A stretch of DNA of 64,000 nucleotides from Halalkalibacter oceani. GTDB taxonomy: Bacteria > Bacillota > Bacilli > Bacillales > Bacillaceae_D. The stretch lies in assembly GCF_040544555.1 (NCBI RefSeq), contig NZ_JBEPKD010000012.1, positions 46,167-110,166 of the forward strand, in the 5' to 3' direction. Both the position numbers and the translations under genes were made by a program. The notes under the pieces are model-generated. The model was not told the DNA's origin and did no database searches. It saw nothing but the letters and a program-made list of their open reading frames with translations. This document shows positions 18,392 through 26,862 of the stretch, one piece after another. How positions within the stretch are numbered: position 1 is the first letter of the stretch; every line of letters begins with the position of its first letter.

Positions 18392-19006
18392 ATGAAAAAG
18401 TCTGTTCCATCTATGGTCAAAGATCCACAGCTTGTTAAGAAGCGGCGCGAACAAATGGTGAAAGGAGCGGTTCGCTTATTCATCGAAAAAGGCTTTCACC
18501 GGACAACAACAAGAGAGATTGCCAAGGAATCCGGCTTCAGCATCGGCACGCTCTATGAATATATTGGATCAAAGGAAGATGTGCTTTATCTCGTCTGTGA
18601 TGCGATTTATGAGGAGGTCAGCCGTAAGCTGACAAAGCAGCTTGACTCAAGTCTGACGGGGATCGAACGTCTGCAAAAAGCGATTGCTTCCTTTTTCCAG
18701 GTCGTCGATGAAATGCAGGACGAGGTGCTCGTCATGTATCAAGAGGCAAAATCTTTACCGAAGGAAGCATTGCCTTATGTGCTACAAAAGGAGCATGAAA
18801 TGACGGCAATGATTGAAGCGATCATCCGCGACTGTGTAACGGAAGGCGTTCTCTCACTATCAGATGACCAGATCAAGCTGCGCGCCCACAATATTCTCGT
18901 TCAGGGGCATATGTGGACGTTCCGCCGCTGGTCGATCCAAAAGCTGTTTACGCTTGAGCAATATACAGCCTTGCAAATGGAGCAGCTGCTCGCATCAAGC
19001 CGTTAA
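18392..19006 (+). CDS. TetR family transcriptional regulator
   Basis: 204 residues. N-terminal helix-turn-helix about 25-65 (TTTREIAKESGFSIGTLYEY) and an all-helical ligand domain. Sits 75 nt after the acyl-CoA dehydrogenases and before icmF, so it probably senses an acyl-CoA and controls this block. Sequence is not close to B. subtilis FadR (YsiA), so it may or may not be the protein that binds the palindrome at 11619. Ribosome site AAAAGGTAGG precedes the ATG at 18392. Confidence 0.87.
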   Translation: MKKSVPSMVKDPQLVKKRREQMVKGAVRLFIEKGFHRTTTREIAKESGFSIGTLYEYIGSKEDVLYLVCDAIYEEVSRKLTKQLDSSLTGIERLQKAIASFFQVVDEMQDEVLVMYQEAKSLPKEALPYVLQKEHEMTAMIEAIIRDCVTEGVLSLSDDQIKLRAHNILVQGHMWTFRRWSIQKLFTLEQYTALQMEQLLASSR

Positions 19007-19153
19007 AAGCCTGCTATAGACTTTGCACACTACTTCGAAGGTCGAGACAAAACTAGCTTTAAGGGGGTAAAGAACAACCTTTTTTATACGGAAACTAGAG
19101 TCTGGCCGAAGTTCAAGGATGGCTCTGCCCCGCCTTTAGAGGCACAGCGTGTT

Positions 19154-19331
19154 GGAACAAGATTCCGTTAATCTTCTATTTTGACGCTCATCTGTGCAAC
19201 AATAGGAACGAAATTCCGTTACTAGGCAAAAACAAGCGGTTCAACCATCTTGTCACCGACAATAGCGGAATGAGGTTCCTTGTACCCCAACGAGAAGGGC
19301 CCTGAAAGCGAGATAACGGAATGACGTTTCC
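19154..19331. repeat. Four copies of a GGAACnnnATTCCGTTA repeat in mirror arrangement
   Basis: Copies at 19154-19170 and 19205-19221 read forward; 19263-19279 and 19314-19331 are the reverse complement. Forward pair and reverse pair both have a 51-nt start-to-start distance, and the array is symmetric about 19242. Each unit is itself a partial palindrome (GGAA...TTCC). This fills the middle of the 443-nt gap between the TetR gene and icmF; the flanks hold nothing I can name except the icmF ribosome site. Confidence 0.85.
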
Positions 19332-19449
19332 ACTGTCCCTCTCCAGCAAAGGCGGCCTTCCCCCTCGCCTTGCACTAGTTTTCATTCATCGTGGTGTTTT
19401 TCAACCATGGTTGTTTGTCGCAGCCCTTATCCAAAAAGGAGGATGAAAA

Positions 19450-22400
19450 ATGAGTGAAATAACGAGTTATCGTCCGAAGCATCATGTGCGCTTTGTCACA
19501 GCTTCAAGCTTGTTTGATGGTCACGATGCCTCCATTAATATTATGAGAAGAATTTTGCAGGCGAGTGGGGCTGAGGTGATTCATCTCGGTCATAACCGCT
19601 CTGCCGACGAAATTGTAAGCGCTGCAATTCAGGAGGACGTCCAAGGTATTGCGATTTCCTCCTATCAAGGAGGGCATTTGGAATTCTTTAAATATTGCTA
19701 CGACCTGCTGCAACAAAAAGGTGCCGGCCATATCCGGATATACGGAGGCGGAGGCGGGGTGATCACTCCTCCGGAAATAAAAGAGCTGCATGAATACGGG
19801 ATCGCGCGGATCTTTTCACCGGACGACGGGCGAAAAGAGGGATTACAGGGCATGATTGATCATATGCTCCGTGAATGTGACTTTTTAACGGTCAAGGAGC
19901 TGCATGATGAGCTGACGGCGTTACAGGCGAGAGATGACAAAGCGATCGCCCGCTGTATTACCTATGTCGAGCAAATGACGCTCGAAAACAGCGAGGCGGC
20001 GGCCACTGTCGAACAGGCGCTGAACGAGCAAATAAAGAACCGTCCTGAAACGTCGCCTGTTTTAGGTATTACCGGTACAGGAGGAGCGGGAAAGAGTTCT
20101 CTGACTGATGAACTGGTCCGCCGGTTTTTGTATGCTTACCCTGAAAAGACGGTGGCGATTTTGTCGATTGACCCGACGAAGCAGAAGACAGGCGGAGCAT
20201 TGCTCGGTGATCGGATCCGGATGAACGCGATTCATCATGAACGCGTCTACATGCGAAGCCTGGCGACGCGGAGCTCGCGTTCTGAAATTTCGGCAAGCTT
20301 GCGGGAAGCGGTTGCCGTAACAGAGGCGGCCGGTTTTGATTTAATTATCATTGAAACGAGCGGGATCGGACAGGGGGATGCTGAAATTGTCGATATCGCC
20401 GATGTTTCGCTCTATGTGATGACGAGCGAATTTGGCGCGCCGTCCCAGCTTGAAAAAATTGATATGATTGATTTCGCCGATCTGATCGCAATAAATAAAT
20501 TTGACCGTAAAGGATCGGAGGATGCCTTGCAGCAGGTGAGGAAGCAGTATCAGCGCAGCCGCAACCGGTTTGCCGAGCCGCTCTCCGCGATGCCTGTTTA
20601 CGGGACGATCGCCAGCCAATTTAATGATCAGGGGACGACGAATTTGTTCGCCGCTTTAGTAAAGACGATTGTCGAGAAATGCGAAAAAGACTGGGAGGTA
20701 CCTGAGGAAGCGGACACGGAGGCCGTCACAAAGCAAAATGTGATCATCCCTCCGGAACAGGTTCATTATTTACATGAGATCGTCGCGACGATCCGCTCCT
20801 ATAAGCAGCAGACGGAGGAACAGGTCGCAACGGCGCGCCGCCTCTTTCAAATTGAAGGCACAGTGAAGGCTCTCGCTGAACATGAGTTCTCTTCCGCCGA
20901 TGCGCAGCAACCGCTTCAACAGCTCAAGCAGCTGTATGAGCAGAAGCTGACGCCGGAGACGAAGCGCATTTTGGAGCAATGGCCGGCGCTTCAAAACGCC
21001 TATAAGCAGGACGTCTATGTCACAAAAGTGCGCGGACGGGAAATCGTAACCGAGCTGACGACGGAAAGCCTGTCCGGCTTAAAGATTCGCAAGGTCGCTC
21101 TGCCGTCCTTTGCTGACTGGGGCGAAATTGTCCGCTGGGCACGCGAAGAAAATGTTCCCGGCTCATTCCCCTACACCGCCGGCGTTTTTCCGTTTAAACG
21201 ACGGGAGGAAGATCCGAAACGGCAGTTTGCCGGAGAAGGAACACCGGAGCGGACGAACCGGCGTTTTCATTATCTCTCGCAGGAAGACGAGGCGAAGCGT
21301 TTAAGCACGGCGTTTGATTCAGTGACGCTGTACGGGGAGGATCCTGATTATCGGCCGGATATTTACGGGAAAATCGGCGAGAGCGGCGTCAGTGTTTGCA
21401 CGCTTGATGACATGAAAAAGCTGTATGCCGGCTTTGATTTATGCGCGCCGTCGACATCGGTTTCGATGACGATCAACGGACCGGCGCCGATTATTCTGGC
21501 GATGTTCATGAATACGGCAATTGCTCAGCAGCTGGAGGCTTTTGCCGCTGAAAAGGGCCGGAAGCCGACCAATGAAGAAGCGGAAGAAATTAAAGCCCGG
21601 ACGCTGGCGACGGTCAGGGGAACGGTGCAGGCTGATATTTTAAAAGAGGATCAGGGGCAGAATACATGTATTTTTTCAACGGAGTTTGCTCTCCGGATGA
21701 TGGGCGATATTCAGCAATATTTTATTGATCACAATGTCCGTAACTATTATTCTGTTTCGATCTCAGGCTATCATATCGCCGAGGCAGGCGCCAATCCGAT
21801 TTCGCAGCTCGCCTTTACCCTCGCAAACGGATTCACTTATGTGGAGTATTATTTAAGCCGCGGAATGGATATCGATCACTTTGCCCCGAATTTGTCGTTC
21901 TTTTTCAGCAATGGTCTTGATCCTGAGTATACGGTAATCGGCCGTGTCGCGCGCCGGATTTGGGCGACGGTCATGAGGGAGAAATATAAGGCGAACGAAC
22001 GCAGTCAAAAGCTGAAGTACCACATTCAGACGTCAGGCCGTTCTCTGCATGCCCAGGAAATCGACTTTAACGACATTCGCACGACGCTGCAGGCATTGAT
22101 GGCGATCTATGATAACTGTAACTCCCTGCACACGAATGCTTACGATGAGGCAATCACGACGCCAACTGAGCAGTCAGTCAGACGGGCGATGGCGATTCAG
22201 ATGATTATCACAAAAGAACTTGGCCTCGCCAAAAATGAGAATTCGCTGCAAGGCTCCTATATTATCAAGGAGCTGACCGATCTAGTGGAAGAAGCGGTGC
22301 TTCAGGAATTAGAGCGCCTCAACGAGCGCGGCGGCGTGCTCGGGGCGATGGAAACACAGTATCAGCGCGGCAAAATCCAGGAAGAGTCGATGTATTATGA

Positions 22401-22719
22401 AATGAAAAAGCATACAGGCGAGCTGCCGATTATCGGCGTCAACACGTATCTGAATCCGAAGGAAGCGCCGGAAGATGATTTCAAAATGGAGCTCGCCCGG
22501 GCGACGCAGGCCGAAAAGGAGCAGCAGATCGCAAATCTTAAGGCATTTCACAAAAAGCATGCGCAACAAGCTCCGGCAGCGTTACAGGCTCTTCAGCACA
22601 CGGCTGTTACGGGAGGGAATATTTTTGCGGAATTGATGAATACCGTGCAAGTCGCCAGCCTCGGCCAAATTACAGCCGCTCTTTATCAGGTCGGCGGGCA
22701 GTATCGAAGAAATATGTAA
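19450..22719 (+). CDS. icmF: Fused isobutyryl-CoA mutase IcmF
   Basis: 1089 residues in one chain. B12-binding domain about 1-150 with the DxH cobalt-ligand motif (LFDGHDASIN); MeaB/MeaI-like G-protein chaperone about 190-420 with P-loop GTGGAGKSS; then the TIM-barrel mutase with CAPSTSVSMTINGPAP and YHIAEAGANPISQLAFTLANG. Known: IcmF interconverts isobutyryl-CoA and n-butyryl-CoA with adenosylcobalamin and GTP; some homologues prefer pivalyl- or isovaleryl-CoA. Good AAAGGAGG site. Together with the upstream dehydrogenases it feeds branched acyl-CoA into beta-oxidation. Confidence 0.95.
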   Translation: MSEITSYRPKHHVRFVTASSLFDGHDASINIMRRILQASGAEVIHLGHNRSADEIVSAAIQEDVQGIAISSYQGGHLEFFKYCYDLLQQKGAGHIRIYGGGGGVITPPEIKELHEYGIARIFSPDDGRKEGLQGMIDHMLRECDFLTVKELHDELTALQARDDKAIARCITYVEQMTLENSEAAATVEQALNEQIKNRPETSPVLGITGTGGAGKSSLTDELVRRFLYAYPEKTVAILSIDPTKQKTGGALLGDRIRMNAIHHERVYMRSLATRSSRSEISASLREAVAVTEAAGFDLIIIETSGIGQGDAEIVDIADVSLYVMTSEFGAPSQLEKIDMIDFADLIAINKFDRKGSEDALQQVRKQYQRSRNRFAEPLSAMPVYGTIASQFNDQGTTNLFAALVKTIVEKCEKDWEVPEEADTEAVTKQNVIIPPEQVHYLHEIVATIRSYKQQTEEQVATARRLFQIEGTVKALAEHEFSSADAQQPLQQLKQLYEQKLTPETKRILEQWPALQNAYKQDVYVTKVRGREIVTELTTESLSGLKIRKVALPSFADWGEIVRWAREENVPGSFPYTAGVFPFKRREEDPKRQFAGEGTPERTNRRFHYLSQEDEAKRLSTAFDSVTLYGEDPDYRPDIYGKIGESGVSVCTLDDMKKLYAGFDLCAPSTSVSMTINGPAPIILAMFMNTAIAQQLEAFAAEKGRKPTNEEAEEIKARTLATVRGTVQADILKEDQGQNTCIFSTEFALRMMGDIQQYFIDHNVRNYYSVSISGYHIAEAGANPISQLAFTLANGFTYVEYYLSRGMDIDHFAPNLSFFFSNGLDPEYTVIGRVARRIWATVMREKYKANERSQKLKYHIQTSGRSLHAQEIDFNDIRTTLQALMAIYDNCNSLHTNAYDEAITTPTEQSVRRAMAIQMIITKELGLAKNENSLQGSYIIKELTDLVEEAVLQELERLNERGGVLGAMETQYQRGKIQEESMYYEMKKHTGELPIIGVNTYLNPKEAPEDDFKMELARATQAEKEQQIANLKAFHKKHAQQAPAALQALQHTAVTGGNIFAELMNTVQVASLGQITAALYQVGGQYRRNM

Positions 22720-22765
22720 CGAAGATGACATGGCCAAAACCCCTTTTCACGTCAATTCTTCTCGA

Positions 22766-22794
22766 TGTTTGCGGGAGCGGAAATGTTGTATAAT
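22766..22794 (+). promoter_or_regulatory. Likely rpoE promoter
   Basis: TATAAT at 22789-22794 with a weak -35 (TGTTTG at 22766-22771, 17-nt spacing). A second TATAAT lies at 22861-22866, nearer the gene, without a clear -35. Confidence 0.5.
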
Positions 22795-22934
22795 AGAGGC
22801 ATCTAAAACGAGAATCGTTTTTTCTCTTACTTCAGCTAGCATAATGATAGGAAATATGTTTATAATGAAAAGTATGCTTACAATCCCATTATTGACAAAT
22901 AGATAGAAGATTGGACTGAAAGGACGTGCAAGAT

Positions 22935-23450
22935 ATGAACTTTGATGCCATGACAAAAGAGGAAATTCAAGAAGTTCCAATGGTAGAAATTGCGTATGCG
23001 ATTATGAAAGAAGAGCGCAATCCGTTTGATTACTATGACCTCATGAAAAAGGTTGCCGAGCTGAAAGGAATGACCGATGAAGAAGTAGAAGCGCGGATCG
23101 CCAACCTTTATACAGATATGAACATCGATGGCCGCTTTCACTCACTTGGAGATAACCGCTGGGGCCTGAAAAGCTGGTATCCGCTTGAACAGGCAGAGGA
23201 AGAAATTACAACGCCGGTTAAGCCGCGGAGAAAAGCAAAAGCAGTAGATGATGAAGATATTGATCTCGACGAAGATTTTGATGAATATGAAGATGAATAC
23301 GAAGATTTAGAAGATGAGCTTGATGAAATTTCCAATGAAGAGGATGCCGACGAAGAAGAAGATTTTGATGACAAAGAAATCGAAGAGCTTGAAGATGATG
23401 TAGAGGAAAGCGATGACGAGGACTTTGAAGAGGAAGAAGAGATCGACTGA
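22935..23450 (+). CDS. rpoE: DNA-directed RNA polymerase delta subunit
   Basis: 171 residues from the ATG at 22935 (AAAGGA ten bases upstream). N-terminal HARE-HTH fold about 1-90 (MTKEEIQEVPMVEIAYAI, DGRFHSLGDNRWGL) followed by a long run of Asp and Glu to the end, the disordered acidic tail typical of delta. Known: delta helps recycle RNA polymerase and lowers non-specific initiation in Firmicutes. Directly upstream of pyrG as in B. subtilis. Confidence 0.96.
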   Translation: MNFDAMTKEEIQEVPMVEIAYAIMKEERNPFDYYDLMKKVAELKGMTDEEVEARIANLYTDMNIDGRFHSLGDNRWGLKSWYPLEQAEEEITTPVKPRRKAKAVDDEDIDLDEDFDEYEDEYEDLEDELDEISNEEDADEEEDFDDKEIEELEDDVEESDDEDFEEEEEID

Positions 23451-23464
23451 CGGTAAACTGTCTC

Positions 23465-23493
23465 TTGACTTCTCCCGCTATTCTAGGTAGAAT
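23465..23493 (+). promoter_or_regulatory. pyrG promoter
   Basis: TTGACT, 17-nt spacer, TAGAAT; the expected start 8 nt downstream is the first G of GGGC at 23501-23504. This initially transcribed sequence is the one needed for CTP-sensitive pyrG control in B. subtilis. Confidence 0.85.
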
Positions 23494-23500
23494 CATTTTT

Positions 23501-23592
23501 GGGCTTTAGAAAACGATACGTATATAGAAAGATACAAGGAACAAAAGTGCGCCCCCTTTTTCTGAGGGAGGGCTGTCACTTTTGTTTTTTTA
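23501..23592 (+). promoter_or_regulatory. pyrG: pyrG leader with CTP-sensing attenuator
   Basis: Seen: transcript would begin GGGCTTT; about 40 nt later a terminator forms from ACAAAAGTG (23541-23549) and CACTTTTGT (23577-23585) with a T run at 23585-23591, enclosing a C/T-rich strand (GCCCCCTTTTTC). Known: in B. subtilis, low CTP makes polymerase stutter at GGGC and add extra Gs, which pair with the C/U-rich terminator strand and allow read-through into pyrG. The layout here matches. Some of the hairpin could also serve as the rpoE terminator. Confidence 0.8.
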
Positions 23593-23657
23593 TTTGAATA
23601 GGGAAACCATAATGGTAACTAAACTTTTCATGTATAGAAGGCAAGGGAGACGATTAG

Positions 23658-25262
23658 ATGACAACAAAGTATATTTTTGTAACTGGTGGCGTTGTATCAT
23701 CACTTGGAAAGGGGATTACGGCAGCATCCCTTGGACGATTGCTGAAAAATCGCGGCTTGAAAGTCACGATTCAAAAATTTGATCCATATATTAATGTCGA
23801 CCCGGGGACGATGAGTCCGTACCAGCACGGGGAAGTCTTCGTAACCGATGATGGGGCCGAAACGGATCTTGATCTCGGTCATTATGAGCGCTTTATCGAT
23901 ATTAACCTGAGTCAGAACAGCAATGTCACAACCGGAAAAATTTACTCAACCGTGTTGAAAAAGGAACGCCGTGGCGACTATTTAGGTGGTACGGTTCAGG
24001 TCATCCCCCATGTGACAAATGAAATCAAGGAACGTGTTTTCAGAGCAGGACGCGAAACAAACGCCGATGTGGTCATTACCGAAATTGGCGGCACCGTCGG
24101 CGACATTGAAAGCTTGCCATTTCTTGAAGCAATTCGCCAAATTAAAAGTGATGTCGGGTTTGATAATGTGATGTACATTCATTGTACCCTTATTCCTTAT
24201 TTGGCCGCGGCCGGAGAAATGAAGTCAAAGCCTACGCAGCATAGCGTGAAGGAGCTGCGCAGCCTCGGGATTCAACCAAATGTCATTGTCGTCCGCACAG
24301 AAAGACCTGTCCCTCAGGATATGAAGGAAAAAATCGCCCTCTTCTGCGACATTCATAAGGATGCGGTTATTGAGGCACGCGATGCGTCGACATTGTATCA
24401 GGTGCCGTTAGATTTGCAGGCGCAAAAGCTTGACTCGATTGTATGTCAGCATTTAAAGCTTGATTGTCAGTCAGCCGAGATGGGCGAATGGATCGAGCTT
24501 GTCGAAAAGGTACAGAACCTTTCCCGCAAAGTAAAAATTGCCCTGGTCGGAAAGTATGTCGCTTTGCCGGATGCTTATCTTTCCGTGGCGGAAGCTCTTC
24601 GCCATGCCGGGTACGCATTCGATGCCGACATTGACATTGATTGGGTTCATGCCGAAGATGTAACTGACGAAAATGCAGCCGACTTGTTAAAAGAAGCAGA
24701 CGGCATCCTAGTCCCGGGAGGCTTCGGTGACCGCGGGGTCGAAGGGAAAATTTCAGCGATCCGCTATGCGCGCGAGAATAAAATTCCATTCCTCGGAATT
24801 TGTCTCGGCATGCAGCTCGCAACGGTGGAGTTCGCCCGGAATGTACTGGGGCTGGAAGGGGCTCATTCTGCCGAGCTTGATCCAATGACACCGTATCCGA
24901 TTATCGATTTGCTGCCGGAACAGAAGGAAATTGAGGATCTTGGCGGAACGCTTCGACTAGGTCTTTTCCCGTGTAAGTTGGAGGAAGATTCCCTTGCTCA
25001 CCGGACGTACGAGGAACAAATCGTTTACGAGCGTCACCGTCACCGTTATGAGTTTAATAATGAATACCGTGAACAAATGGAAAAGGAAGGCTTTATTTTC
25101 TCCGGGACAAGCCCGGACGGACGCTTAATTGAAATTATTGAGCTAGCCGATCATCCGTATTTTATCGCCTCCCAGTTTCATCCGGAATTTCGCTCAAGAC
25201 CGACGCGTCCTCAGCCGTTATTCAGAGAGTTTATCGGAGCGTCATTAAAACAATTCAGCTAA
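23658..25262 (+). CDS. pyrG: CTP synthase
   Basis: 534 residues. Amidoligase domain with GGVVSSLGKGITAAS at the start, then a class I glutamine amidotransferase with catalytic Cys in GICLGMQLAT and the His/Glu pair in SQFHPEFRSRP. Makes CTP from UTP, ATP and glutamine. Preceded by the attenuator leader at 23501-23592, so expression should respond to CTP. Terminator follows at 25292. Confidence 0.98.
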   Translation: MTTKYIFVTGGVVSSLGKGITAASLGRLLKNRGLKVTIQKFDPYINVDPGTMSPYQHGEVFVTDDGAETDLDLGHYERFIDINLSQNSNVTTGKIYSTVLKKERRGDYLGGTVQVIPHVTNEIKERVFRAGRETNADVVITEIGGTVGDIESLPFLEAIRQIKSDVGFDNVMYIHCTLIPYLAAAGEMKSKPTQHSVKELRSLGIQPNVIVVRTERPVPQDMKEKIALFCDIHKDAVIEARDASTLYQVPLDLQAQKLDSIVCQHLKLDCQSAEMGEWIELVEKVQNLSRKVKIALVGKYVALPDAYLSVAEALRHAGYAFDADIDIDWVHAEDVTDENAADLLKEADGILVPGGFGDRGVEGKISAIRYARENKIPFLGICLGMQLATVEFARNVLGLEGAHSAELDPMTPYPIIDLLPEQKEIEDLGGTLRLGLFPCKLEEDSLAHRTYEEQIVYERHRHRYEFNNEYREQMEKEGFIFSGTSPDGRLIEIIELADHPYFIASQFHPEFRSRPTRPQPLFREFIGASLKQFS

Positions 25263-25291
25263 TCAGCTATAGAAACAAGGAGATCTCAAAG

Positions 25292-25335
25292 AAGCTGCTG
25301 AAAAAGTACGATTTTCACTTTTTCAGCAGCTTTTT
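25292..25335 (+). terminator. pyrG terminator
   Basis: AAGCTGCTGAAAAAGT (25292-25307) and ACTTTTTCAGCAGCTT (25317-25332) form a perfect 16-bp stem with loop ACGATTTTC and a T tract. Nearly the same hairpin, including its loop, recurs in reverse orientation at 50896-50940. Confidence 0.9.
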
Positions 25336-25430
25336 CGTAATGAGCGGAGCCGTTGCCTGATTTTTAAAACGTTACTTTGAGAGAAGCATGAAGCAGATTC
25401 GAAGAAGGGCGACAGTTCCGTTCGTTACGC

Positions 25431-25463
25431 GCTCTTCTGAAAGAACACCACTTTCAGAAGAGC
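25431..25463. repeat. Inverted repeat of unknown role between pyrG and ywjG
   Basis: GCTCTTCTGAAAG and CTTTCAGAAGAGC, perfect 13-bp arms with a 7-nt loop and no T tract on either strand. Lies in the 261-nt gap between the convergent genes pyrG and ywjG. Confidence 0.6.
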
Positions 25464-25499
25464 TTCAACCCCTTGTAACGACTCCACATGTCGCTTCTA

Positions 25500-25522
25500 A
25501 AAAAGCCGCAACACGGCTTTTT
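25500..25522 (-). terminator. Terminator of ywjG
   Basis: AAAAAGCCG (25500-25508) and CGGCTTTTT (25514-25522), two bases past the minus-strand stop codon; A-rich left arm gives a U run on the minus-strand transcript. Confidence 0.75.
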
Positions 25523-25523
25523 C

Positions 25524-26048
25524 TTATTCATACTCTGCTAAAATGTCGCGCATGAGTAGGGATAAACAGAAATAGACGTAGAGCGCGGCGAGGGAAAGGG
25601 GGTAGCCGATGCGGTCGCCGGTCTCCGTTGGGACAAGTCCCTGGTGCAGCGGCAGGGGAAGGTGAACATCGACCTGCTCCGTCACAGGAGCGTCGCTTTT
25701 TTCTGAGCCGCTGATTAGAACGCAAGGGATTTGATGCTCGTAAAGCTTGGAAATGAGATCGAGCAGCTCGGGATCGTCTGCTGATCTGGCTGCAAGCAGT
25801 ACCCGGTCGGCGGAAGCGAGAGAGGGGACGGCTGATAAGGTCAGCGGTTTTGCCTGCTCGAACTTTTCCTTTCCAGAAAGAGCTTCCGCTGTTACGGCCG
25901 TCATTTCATCTTTGCCGTATACATAGAGATGACCGTCTCCGACAAGAGCCTGACTAAGCAGTCTTGCCGCATCCTCGAGCCTCTCGTCCTCTTGTTCCGC
26001 TATTTTCTTTAACAGACCATTCAACTGTGTCGTAAATATTTTCAGCAA
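25524..26048 (-). CDS. ywjG: YwjG family protein (DUF2529, SIS-like)
   Basis: 174 residues starting at TTG (26048); AAAGGAG lies nine bases upstream, and the start lines up with B. subtilis YwjG (MLKIFTTQLNG here). Upstream in-frame sequence lacks a ribosome site. Sugar-isomerase-like alpha/beta pattern (GDGHLYVYGKDEM, DRVLLAARSADD, PCVLISGSEKS) but no catalytic motif I can identify; function unknown. Divergent from spo0F, as in B. subtilis. Confidence 0.85.
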   Translation of the reverse strand: MLKIFTTQLNGLLKKIAEQEDERLEDAARLLSQALVGDGHLYVYGKDEMTAVTAEALSGKEKFEQAKPLTLSAVPSLASADRVLLAARSADDPELLDLISKLYEHQIPCVLISGSEKSDAPVTEQVDVHLPLPLHQGLVPTETGDRIGYPLSLAALYVYFCLSLLMRDILAEYE

Positions 26049-26163
26049 TTTGTCTAACTCCTTTACCGTTGTCCATTCATTATAGCGCAGAATGGCATAG
26101 TCATAAAGGCACAGCAGGCTCTTTGGCTGAGTGGAATTGAAGTTGCAAAATGCAAAATGAAGC

Positions 26164-26188
26164 AGGATTTTACAGGTTGGTGCAGAAT
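26164..26188 (+). promoter_or_regulatory. Possible sigma-H promoter of spo0F
   Basis: AGGATTT, 14 nt, GAAT, close to the sigma-H pattern (AGGAwww ... GAAT). Known: B. subtilis spo0F is transcribed partly from a sigma-H promoter. Bases around the GAAT fit only partly, and no clear Spo0A box was found. Confidence 0.45.
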
Positions 26189-26272
26189 AGGAATGGGTGG
26201 AGGATAACGGTATGATGAGAAATGGGCGACCGTTCTCAAGATATTTCAGCAAAGAGAAAAGGGGTGGCTTTC

Positions 26273-26632
26273 ATGAAGAAAATCCTCGTAGTCGATGATC
26301 AGTACGGAATACGAATCTTGCTTTGTGAAATTCTTCAAAAGGACGGATATCAGATGTTTGAGGCTGCCAATGGCGTCTAGGCATTAAAGATTGTGGAAGA
26401 AGAACAGCCTGATCTTGTGTTACTTGATATGAAGATTCCTGGAATGGATGGATTGGAAATTTTAAAGCGCATTAAGGAAAATCATGAGCATATTAACGTC
26501 ATTATGATGACGGCTTATGGAGAATTAAATCTTATTTATGAAGCGATGAATTTAGGAGCAATTACTCATTTTGCTAAACCATTTGATATTGATGATATTC
26601 GCGAAGTCATTCGCAAAAGCTTAACCGTCTAG
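26273..26632 (+). pseudogene. spo0F: spo0F, sporulation response regulator, with an in-frame amber codon at position 36
   Basis: Seen: ATG at 26273 (AAAAGGGGTGG upstream) opens a frame that reads as Spo0F (KILVVDDQYGIRILL) up to TAG at 26378-26380, then continues in the same frame as Spo0F to TAG at 26630. No indel is needed. The phosphorylatable Asp falls at codon 52 (VLLDMKIPGMDG, equal to Asp54 of B. subtilis), Thr in MMTAYGE and Lys in THFAKPFD are present. B. subtilis has Gln at the stop position, so a single C-to-T change (CAG to TAG) explains it. Known: Spo0F relays phosphate from sporulation kinases to Spo0B. Restart at GTG 26393 would give 79 residues without the acidic DD pocket, so it should be inactive. 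Confidence 0.9.
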
Positions 26633-26711
26633 CTGTCCGCGCTTGAAAAAACGCTTTCTTGTAAAAAAACGAATCATTCCTTGCACAAAGACGTGTAATT
26701 TCAGGTCATTA

Positions 26712-26720
26712 TGCTATAAT
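26712..26720 (+). promoter_or_regulatory. Extended -10 promoter upstream of fbaA
   Basis: TGC-TATAAT at 26712-26720 without a good -35. It gives fbaA its own transcript, independent of spo0F, with about 140 nt of leader in which I see no conserved structure. Confidence 0.55.
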
Positions 26721-26862
26721 GGACACGTTCAATTAATGAAACATCGTATAGAGCTTTTTTGTTTAGCGTGAAGCTTCCCGATACATAAACAGTGCTGAAG
26801 AGGGAATCTTGTTAAGGACAAAAGAGTTCTATCATTTGCTCAATCGTAAAGGAGGACATTCA

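Noticed and set aside
18392..19006. Calling the TetR gene fadR
   Set aside because: The N-terminal region and ligand domain do not resemble B. subtilis FadR closely enough; position alone is not proof.
19154..19331. CRISPR array
   Set aside because: Repeats are short (17 nt), diverged, in two orientations, and no cas gene is in the window.
26393..26632. Separate 79-residue response regulator starting at GTG 26393
   Set aside because: It is in frame with the upstream fragment, both halves match Spo0F, no ribosome site precedes GTG, and the receiver fold would lack its first strand and acidic pocket.
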